DNA of 11,691 nt from CAZNMF01 sp035547155. GTDB taxonomy: Bacteria > Acidobacteriota > Vicinamibacteria > Vicinamibacterales > SCN-69-37. A model generated the notes under the pieces. The model was not told the DNA's origin and made no database searches. It worked only from the letters and a program-made list of their open reading frames with translations. Shown piece after piece: positions 7,565 through 11,691 of the stretch; position 1 is the stretch's first letter, and each line of letters starts with the position of its first letter. The stretch is taken from NCBI GenBank assembly GCA_035547155.1, contig DASZVJ010000080.1, forward strand, positions 1 through 11,691, read 5' to 3'. A program made the translations under genes and the position numbers.

Positions 7565-7784
7565 ATCGATGAAGACCTTCGGGGAGCGCTCAGTAGACCC
7601 TAGCGCGTATGGAGGCGGGCGCGCTGACGTCTCTGGCGCCGACTCTCTCGTACCGGTTTATTACCATATCAGTTTCACGAACGCCCGCTGAACGGGCGTC
7701 CAGTTAAATATCGGAGGCGTGCCCGTCATATGAGATAGACGTTCGGGCCTGGCGAAATTCGACATCCGCCCTACACTTGACATC
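7565..7784. promoter_or_regulatory. divergent regulatory region between efflux operon and sigma/kinase operon
   Basis: This 220-base gap lies between two divergent starts and must hold both promoters. It includes AT-richer patches (7657-7680 and 7702-7711) and a 7-bp stem-loop (7681-7699). It also holds the palindrome TCATATGA (7726-7733); the first half of that motif, TCATAT, recurs at 7561-7566 beside the adaptor start. On the minus strand TGGTAATAA (7666-7658) looks like an extended -10 about 94 bases before the adaptor ATG, but no matching -35 is seen at 16-18 bases. On the plus strand TACACT (7772-7777) ends 7 bases before the sigma-factor GTG. Neither promoter is certain. Confidence 0.55.
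7681..7699. repeat. stem-loop / inverted repeat in the divergent promoter region
   Basis: ACGCCCG and CGGGCGT form perfect 7-bp arms around CTGAA. The site lies between the AT-rich segments of the divergent region, where an operator or an mRNA-leader hairpin could act. It lacks the GTAG head of the other repeats, so it is a separate structure. Confidence 0.6.
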
Positions 7785-8315
7785 GTGTCCGACCAGCCCA
7801 TCGCCGACGCGCTCGTCGCGGACGTCTATGCCGAGCTTCGACGGCTCGCCGGCCGCTACGTCCGGCATGAGCGCGCGAAGAGCGTGCAGGCCACCGAGCT
7901 CGTGCACGAGGCCTATCTGCGGCTCGCGCAAGACAAACCGGTCGCGTTCGCCGATCGCGGGCACTTCGTCGCGATCGCGGCCATCGCCATGCGGCGGCTG
8001 CTCATCGAGCGCGCACGGCGACGCGGCGCGGCCAAGCGCGGCGGCGATCAGATCATGGTGACGCTCGACGACACGCTGATGGCCGGTGAGGATTCGACCA
8101 CGGCCCTCGATCTGGTCGCGCTCGATCGCGCGCTCACGCGGCTCGCCGATCTCGATCCGCGCCAGGCGCGCGTCGTCGAGCTCCGGTTCTTCGGCGGATT
8201 GTCGGTCGAGGAGACCGCGGCTGCCCTGGCGATCTCGCCGGCGACGGTCAAGCGCGAGTGGACGGTCGCGCGCGCATGGCTGCTGCGCGAGCTCGAAGGA
8301 GACGCGTCCGCATGA
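7785..8315 (+). CDS. ECF-subfamily RNA polymerase sigma-70 factor (TIGR02999-like)
   Basis: This is a 176-residue two-domain sigma factor. Region 2 covers about 8-75: VYAELRRLAGRYVRHER, then the region 2.2-like QATELVHEAYLRLAQ (35-49), then FVAIAAIAMRRLLIERARRR (61-80), the promoter-melting helix area. Region 4 covers about 112-170, with helix-turn-helix LSVEETAAALAISPATVKREWTVA (139-162). The QxTxLVHEAYLRL pattern is typical of the TIGR02999 group, which often sits beside Ser/Thr kinases. Where classical ECF factors have an acidic D-A-E-D motif, this one has Gln35-Ala36-Thr37-Glu38. The start is GTG 7785 with no Shine-Dalgarno sequence; the frame is open back to 7734 without a better start, so a leaderless transcript is possible. 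The stop overlaps the kinase start. No anti-sigma gene is present. Confidence 0.92.
   Translation: MSDQPIADALVADVYAELRRLAGRYVRHERAKSVQATELVHEAYLRLAQDKPVAFADRGHFVAIAAIAMRRLLIERARRRGAAKRGGDQIMVTLDDTLMAGEDSTTALDLVALDRALTRLADLDPRQARVVELRFFGGLSVEETAAALAISPATVKREWTVARAWLLRELEGDASA
8296..8301 (+). promoter_or_regulatory. ribosome binding site for the kinase
   Basis: AAGGAG lies 10 bases before ATG 8312 inside the end of the sigma-factor gene. It supports ATG 8312 over the upstream in-frame ATG at 8258, which would add an Arg-rich leader with no family resemblance. Confidence 0.65.
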
Positions 8316-9901
8316 GCGAGGCCGGCGAATCCGATCGCGCGCGATGGGCCGCCGTAACGGCGCTGTTCTCCCGCGCGATCGAACAGCCCGCCGACACGCG
8401 ACACGCGTTCGTCCGCGCGGAGGCCGGCGCGGATGATCGGCTCGCACGCGACGTGCTGTCGCTCCTCGCGGCGCACGATCGCGCCGGCGATTTCCTGCAA
8501 TCTCCGCCCTCGGCAATCGACGCGCCGCGCGATCTGCTCGCGCCGGGACAGATCGTCGGCCACTATCGCATCACGGGCATGCTCGGTGAGGGCGGCATGG
8601 GCGTCGTCTATCTCGCCGACGACACGCGTCTCGGCCGGACGATTGCGCTGAAGGCCGTCACGCCGTCTCCGGAAGACGCCGAGACGCGCATCGCGCGCCT
8701 GCGCCGCGAGGCGCGGGCCGCCGCGGCCTTGAACGATCCCGGTATCGCGACGGTTTATGCGCTCGAAGAGATCGACGGTCGCCTGTTCATCGCGTCGGAG
8801 TACGTGCCCGGTGAGACGCTGCGCGATGAGATCGCGCGAGGCCCCGCGTCGCCCGCGCGCGTGCTCGAGACAGGACGACTCCTCGCCAACGCGCTCGCGT
8901 CCTCGCACACCGCCGGTGTGATGCACCGCGATCTCAAACCCGAGAACATCGTCCGCACGCCGGACGGACGCGTGAAGATCCTCGACTTCGGGCTCGCGCG
9001 CTTCGTCGGCGCGCACGACGACGGCGCGAATCTGACGGGCGACGGCGTCATCGGTACGCCCGCGTACATGGCGCCGGAGCAGATTCGCGGTGCCGATCTC
9101 GACGGACGTGTCGATCTCTTCGCGCTCGGCGTCATCCTGTACGAGATGGCCGCGGGCGTGCATCCGTTTGCGGCGCCAACGCCCGCAGCGACGCTCGCGC
9201 GGATTCTCGAAGACGATCCCGCACCGCTGCGCACCGTCCTGCCCGCGTTCTCCCTCGCCGACGTGAACGTCGATCTACTCGACGACGTGATCGCGCGCTG
9301 CCTGCAGAAGGATCCGGCCGCGCGCATCGAAAGCGCCGAAACGGTGGCGGGACTGATCGAAGGGGATATCACTGCGGGCAACGGGCGGCCACGGGGGGCC
9401 GCCCCTACAATTGCGCCGTCCCACGGCGTCGGCCCAAGTCCCGAGCGAGGCGCGCAGCGCCGAGTCGAGGGGCGAGTCGAGGGATGGTGGCAATTCCATC
9501 AAGCGGCCGCGACGATCGCGTACGTCCTGCTGCTCATCCCGCTCTGGCGCGTGCGGCATCTGACGCCTGGCCCGATCGGCATGATCATTTTTCTCGCCGC
9601 ACTCGTCGGCGTCGTCGTCGCCGGCGCGCTGCGCCTGCACGTGTGGTTCGCGGCGCGCGAGTTGCCGGACGTCTGGCCCGCGCAGCACGCCCGCGCACGC
9701 CCGTGGACGCGCGCGGCCGACGTGCTGTTCACGCTGTGTCTACTAGCCGCGGGCCTTCGCGCCGTCGGCGCCGACGACGGCGAGTCGGGCCTGCTGGTCG
9801 CGGCCGCGGCTGGCGTGGCGATATCGTTCCTGATCATCGAGCCCGCGACGACGCGCGCCGCGATGCGAAACTCGATGACCGATCGGGCCCGCCGGGTCTG
9901 A
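8312..9901 (+). CDS. membrane-anchored Ser/Thr protein kinase with C-terminal four-helix membrane domain
   Basis: This 529-residue Hanks-type kinase starts with a short helical region (RWAAVTALFSRAIEQPADTR, LLAAHDRAGDFLQSP) common in kinases of this lineage. The catalytic domain (about 85-350) is complete: G-loop GEGGMGVV (92-99), Lys114, alpha-C Glu133, HRDLKPEN with Asp207, Lys209 and Asn212, DFG 225-227, GTPAYMAPE 248-256, Asp268 and Arg338. An odd linker (352-392) is encoded largely by repeat-like DNA. About four membrane helices follow: 398-412, 420-440, 468-485 and 493-510. No extracellular sensor domain is visible, so the membrane domain itself may sense or dock a partner. The ATG overlaps the sigma-factor stop (ATGA 8312-8315), so the two are co-translated. 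The stop TGA lies within a palindromic repeat. The sigma factor is the obvious candidate substrate, which is inference. Confidence 0.93.
   Translation: MSEAGESDRARWAAVTALFSRAIEQPADTRHAFVRAEAGADDRLARDVLSLLAAHDRAGDFLQSPPSAIDAPRDLLAPGQIVGHYRITGMLGEGGMGVVYLADDTRLGRTIALKAVTPSPEDAETRIARLRREARAAAALNDPGIATVYALEEIDGRLFIASEYVPGETLRDEIARGPASPARVLETGRLLANALASSHTAGVMHRDLKPENIVRTPDGRVKILDFGLARFVGAHDDGANLTGDGVIGTPAYMAPEQIRGADLDGRVDLFALGVILYEMAAGVHPFAAPTPAATLARILEDDPAPLRTVLPAFSLADVNVDLLDDVIARCLQKDPAARIESAETVAGLIEGDITAGNGRPRGAAPTIAPSHGVGPSPERGAQRRVEGRVEGWWQFHQAAATIAYVLLLIPLWRVRHLTPGPIGMIIFLAALVGVVVAGALRLHVWFAARELPDVWPAQHARARPWTRAADVLFTLCLLAAGLRAVGADDGESGLLVAAAAGVAISFLIIEPATTRAAMRNSMTDRARRV
9383..9409 (-). repeat. 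palindromic repeat B, copy 3, inside the kinase gene
   Basis: The hairpin arms are GGGCGGCC (9383-9390) and GGCCGCCC (9397-9404), followed by CTACA. Read on the minus strand it is TGTAG followed by the hairpin. The flank after CTACA (ATTGCGC-CGT) matches, in reverse complement, the flank of copy 2 at 1791-1805 with a few small gaps, which supports common origin. It encodes kinase residues 358-366 in frame, at the start of the linker to the membrane domain. Confidence 0.8.
9440..9483 (+). repeat. repeat-like GC-rich segment C inside the kinase gene
   Basis: CCCGAGCGAG is followed by a small perfect hairpin, GGCGC-GCA-GCGCC (9449-9461), and then by two tandem copies of CGAGTCGAGGG (9461-9471 and 9473-9483). 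The composition and near-palindromic form resemble dispersed intergenic repeats of high-GC bacteria, but no second copy is in this window. It encodes kinase residues about 377-391 (the stretch PERGAQRRVEGRVEG). Confidence 0.45.
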
Positions 9902-9947
9902 AGACCCGGCCTACATCTGCTCAGCCGCTAGCCCGTCACCCGTAGCC
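9887..9947 (-). repeat. palindromic repeat A, copy 3, spanning two convergent stop codons
   Basis: Bases 9887-9920 are an exact reverse-complement match to 1727-1760, and the weaker similarity continues to about 9947 (GTC-A-CC-C-GTAGCCC). The hairpin is 9891-9910, followed by CTACA. On the plus strand the loop TCTGAAGA contains the kinase stop TGA (9899-9901). On the minus strand the GTAG head contains the TAG stop (9913-9911) of the secreted-protein gene. Confidence 0.88.
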
Positions 9948-10750
9948 CTGATCTGCTCCAACGCGCGCGTCATCGACTCGCGCGCGGTGCGCGCGATCAG
10001 CGGTCCCGCGATCGTCTGCAAACCGAACGGCACGTCGCGGCTGAGCGAGATCGACTCGCACTCGGCGATGACGCCGTCATCGACGGCCTCGTAGCGCCAG
10101 TACGCGCGCAGGCGCCAGAGGAATCCATGGTCGTCGCCGGGCGCGCGTTCGTATTCGTCTCGCGTGCCGGCATTCGCGACCTCGGCGATCTTCGTCGCGA
10201 TGCTCACGCTCGATGCGCGTGTCGGATTCTCGTGCGCGAACGTCACGCGATGCTCGGTATCGTAAACGACGGTGACGATGCGCGTGCGCTGCAAGCGAAG
10301 AAAGACGCGCATCGCGCCGGGCGATCGTTCGAGTACTGCAGCGCGCAGGATCTCGGGTCCCGTCGGCGGCGCCTCGGACTCGAACGTTGCCATCAATCGT
10401 GCGAGGCTGACGTGCGGAAGAAAGATCGCGCCGCGCCAGTGATGGACCATCGCGGACGGCACGTCGATCGAATGTCCTGCACCGTCGACGACTCGCATCG
10501 GCGCGACGACGATGCCGCCGGTGCGCACAGTCCGTCGATCGGCGGCGGCGGTTGACAGAAAGTCCATCGCGAAGAATCGTGCGGGATCGCGCTGCTCCGA
10601 CGCGCGCCGCTGCTCCACCGCCGCCACGTAGTGGTCCCACGCCTGCGCGGTCTCCGGTTTGAGACGCGTGCCCGCGACGACGCCCGCATCGCCAATCGTG
10701 ACGACGAGCGCAGCCGCCGTCAGCCGATGAGAGATCACAGTCCAGCGCAT
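9911..10750 (-). CDS. secreted protein of unknown function
   Basis: This predicted exported protein of 279 residues has a signal-like N terminus, MRWTVISHRLTAAALVVTIG, cut probably near residue 27. I do not recognise a named domain. The order of conserved-looking blocks (LKPETAQAWDHYV 30-42, VHHWRGAIFLP 102-112, RTRIVTVVYDTEH 155-167, GFLWRLRAYWRYE 209-221, CESISLSRDVP 231-241) recalls an uncharacterised family I associate with Acidobacteriota; the late blocks suggest a START/SRPBCC-like lipid-binding fold, which is speculative. ATG 10750 is preferred because GGAGG sits 8 bases upstream and it starts the signal peptide directly; the earlier ATGs at 10765 and 10801 are less well placed. The last 12 or so residues (RATGDGLAAEQM) are encoded by repeat A, so the native end was probably altered. 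It is convergent with the kinase (9-base gap) and divergent from the lipid gene. Confidence 0.78.
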   Translation of the reverse strand: MRWTVISHRLTAAALVVTIGDAGVVAGTRLKPETAQAWDHYVAAVEQRRASEQRDPARFFAMDFLSTAAADRRTVRTGGIVVAPMRVVDGAGHSIDVPSAMVHHWRGAIFLPHVSLARLMATFESEAPPTGPEILRAAVLERSPGAMRVFLRLQRTRIVTVVYDTEHRVTFAHENPTRASSVSIATKIAEVANAGTRDEYERAPGDDHGFLWRLRAYWRYEAVDDGVIAECESISLSRDVPFGLQTIAGPLIARTARESMTRALEQIRATGDGLAAEQM

Positions 10751-10758
10751 GACGAAGG

Positions 10759-10763
10759 CCTCC
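10759..10763 (-). promoter_or_regulatory. ribosome binding site for the secreted protein
   Basis: GGAGG on the minus strand is 8 bases before ATG 10750. It decides the start in favour of the version beginning MRWTVISH, against two upstream in-frame ATGs. Confidence 0.7.
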
Positions 10764-10794
10764 ATCTCCTGAATGCGCCATCGCGCGTCGAACA

Positions 10795-10807
10795 GGCTCA
10801 CTGAGCC
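10795..10807. promoter_or_regulatory. 13-base inverted repeat in divergent promoter gap
   Basis: GGCTCA-C-TGAGCC is a perfect 6-bp inverted repeat in the middle of the 97-base gap between two divergent genes. It lies 44 bases from the secreted-protein ATG and 40 bases from the phosphatidyltransferase ATG. The position suits an operator for both genes, but short palindromes arise by chance in GC-rich DNA. No convincing promoter hexamers were found. Confidence 0.3.
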
Positions 10808-10837
10808 GCCGGCGCCGCCGTTCGCGCACTTCCGGAC

Positions 10838-10844
10838 AGGAGGT
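10838..10844 (+). promoter_or_regulatory. ribosome binding site for the CDP-alcohol phosphatidyltransferase
   Basis: AGGAGGT is a near-perfect anti-Shine-Dalgarno match, with GGAGG ending 4 bases before ATG 10848. It fixes this start against an in-frame ATG at 10773 that would add 25 non-conserved residues. Confidence 0.85.
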
Positions 10845-10847
10845 CAC

Positions 10848-11558
10848 ATGGACACAGTGACGACGGCCGCCCCGCGTGCGGCGTTCAGGGATGCGACCCG
10901 CGTGCAGCAGAGCGTGCTCGCGGCGATGGAGAAACGGACCTTGATCTGGCTGGCCGAACGCATGCCCGCGGCCGTGACGTCGGACCATCTCACGGCGCTC
11001 GCGCTCTTCGCGATGCTCGGCGCCGGACTCTCGTACTGGCTGGCGCGCACGGCGCCGGTGGGACTACTGCTCGCGACGCTCTGTCTCGCCGTGAACTGGT
11101 TCGGCGACAGCCTGGACGGCACCCTCGCCCGCGTGCGCAAGCGGCAGCGGCCGCGCTACGGCTACTACGTCGACCACGTCGTCGACGCGATCGGCGCCTT
11201 GTTCCTGTTCGGCGGGCTCGCGCTGTCGGGCTTCATGAGTGCGCCAGTCGCCGCAGCGCTACTCGTCGCGTACTTCCTGTTGTGCATCGAGGTCTATCTC
11301 GCGACGCACAGCCTCGGACAGTTCCACATGAGCTTCTTCGGCTTCGGCCCCACCGAGCTTCGCATCGTCCTCGCGATCGGCAATGTCGCGCTGCTCGTCC
11401 ATCCCGGCGCGTCGATCGCCGGTCACACGTTCAAGCTGTTCGACGTCGGTGGCGTCATCGGCGCGGCGGGTCTCGCGATCACGTTCTGCTACGCGGCGAT
11501 TCGACACACGCGCGACCTGTATCGCGCCGAGCCGTTGCCGCCCGAGCCGCGCGCATGA
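10848..11558 (+). CDS. CDP-alcohol phosphatidyltransferase family protein
   Basis: This 236-residue integral membrane enzyme transfers a phosphatidyl-type group from a CDP-activated donor to an alcohol. The family motif is complete: Asp87, Asp90-Gly91, Ala94-Arg95, nine residues, Gly105, Asp109, Asp113 (DSLDGTLARVRK, then GYYVDHVVD). These aspartates bind the divalent metal and CDP. Membrane helices surround it, near 46-66, 70-84, 114-135, 136-152, 172-186 and 200-217. The acceptor (glycerol phosphate, inositol phosphate, serine, choline or a sugar) cannot be read from the motif. The neighbouring GtrA gene, overlapped by ATGA at 11555-11558, points to envelope lipid or glycolipid work. A strong ribosome binding site precedes it. 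Confidence 0.9.
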   Translation: MDTVTTAAPRAAFRDATRVQQSVLAAMEKRTLIWLAERMPAAVTSDHLTALALFAMLGAGLSYWLARTAPVGLLLATLCLAVNWFGDSLDGTLARVRKRQRPRYGYYVDHVVDAIGALFLFGGLALSGFMSAPVAAALLVAYFLLCIEVYLATHSLGQFHMSFFGFGPTELRIVLAIGNVALLVHPGASIAGHTFKLFDVGGVIGAAGLAITFCYAAIRHTRDLYRAEPLPPEPRA

Positions 11559-11691
11559 CGTCCTGGATCCGTTGGATGCGCTTCAGCGGCGTCGGCGCGC
11601 TTGGCATCGGCGTCCAGATCGCGGTCATCGCGTGGCTCGTGAACGTGTGGCGCGTCGACTACCGCGCCGCCACGCTCGCCGGTGTCGCGGC
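11555..11691 (+). CDS. GtrA-family membrane protein, N-terminal part (3' end outside window)
   Basis: The frame starts at ATG 11555, overlapping the previous stop by 4 bases, and runs open to the window end (45 residues). RWMRFSGVGALGIGVQIAVIAWLV, followed by a short polar turn and YRAATLAGVA, is the usual first-helix pattern of GtrA proteins. Those are about 120-150-residue proteins with four membrane helices, linked to the movement of polyprenyl-linked sugars across the membrane. Only the first helix and the start of the second are visible. The tandem with a CDP-alcohol phosphatidyltransferase fits a role in lipid or lipid-linked sugar handling. Confidence 0.7.
   Translation, partial: MTSWIRWMRFSGVGALGIGVQIAVIAWLVNVWRVDYRAATLAGVA

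Noticed and set aside
7777..7782. Perfect TTGACA -35 hexamer
   Set aside because: It lies 2 bases before the sigma-factor GTG, and the site 17 bases downstream (ATCGCC) is no -10. A promoter here would start inside the gene.
8048..9163. Minus-strand open frame of 371 codons opposite the sigma factor and kinase
   Set aside because: It is antisense to a kinase with every catalytic motif, and its composition is that of a shadow frame.
10751..10801. Upstream starts for the secreted protein (ATG 10765 and 10801)
   Set aside because: AGGAG abuts ATG 10765 with no spacing, and 10801 adds a non-signal leader. ATG 10750 has GGAGG at 8 bases and begins the signal peptide.

Overview
This is a high-GC window with dense, tightly packed genes, many on 4-base ATGA overlaps. 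It probably comes from a member of the Acidobacteriota, perhaps Vicinamibacteria. That is inference, based on an ECF sigma factor fused in operon to a membrane Ser/Thr kinase, a secreted protein type I recall from that group, and GTAG-headed palindromic repeats. No rRNA, tRNA, CRISPR array, insertion sequence or phage gene was seen.

Layout. (1) Bases 2-1654, plus strand: the end of a GIY-YIG-type nuclease gene, an alpha/beta hydrolase overlapping its stop codon, and a polytopic membrane protein coupled to the hydrolase by ATGA. (2) Bases 1655-1888: a convergent intergenic gap filled by two inward-facing pairs of palindromic repeats. (3) Bases 7564-1889, minus strand: a complete tripartite RND efflux operon of periplasmic adaptor lipoprotein, HAE1-type inner-membrane pump and TolC-type outer-membrane channel, with overlapping stops and starts. 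(4) Bases 7565-7784: a divergent regulatory gap with a stem-loop and AT-rich segments. (5) Bases 7785-9901, plus strand: the ECF sigma factor and membrane-anchored Ser/Thr kinase, again coupled by ATGA. (6) Bases 10750-9911, minus strand: a secreted protein of unknown function, convergent with the kinase. (7) Bases 10848-11691, plus strand: a CDP-alcohol phosphatidyltransferase followed by the start of a GtrA-family membrane protein.

How the genes may work together. The pump operon encodes all three parts of an envelope-spanning exporter. It has no adjacent TetR or MarR repressor; the divergent neighbours are the sigma/kinase pair. The sigma factor carries Gln-Ala-Thr-Glu where classical ECF factors have an acidic motif in region 2.2, and its partner is a kinase rather than an anti-sigma factor. 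Activation by threonine phosphorylation is therefore a concrete hypothesis. The last genes look like an envelope-lipid or glycolipid module.

The least ordinary signal is the repeat DNA. Two related palindromic families, each with a GTAG head, occur in the 1655-1888 gap and also inside genes. One copy supplies the stop codons of both the kinase and the convergent secreted protein. Another, followed by a third repeat-like stretch, forms the in-frame linker between the kinase domain and its membrane anchor.
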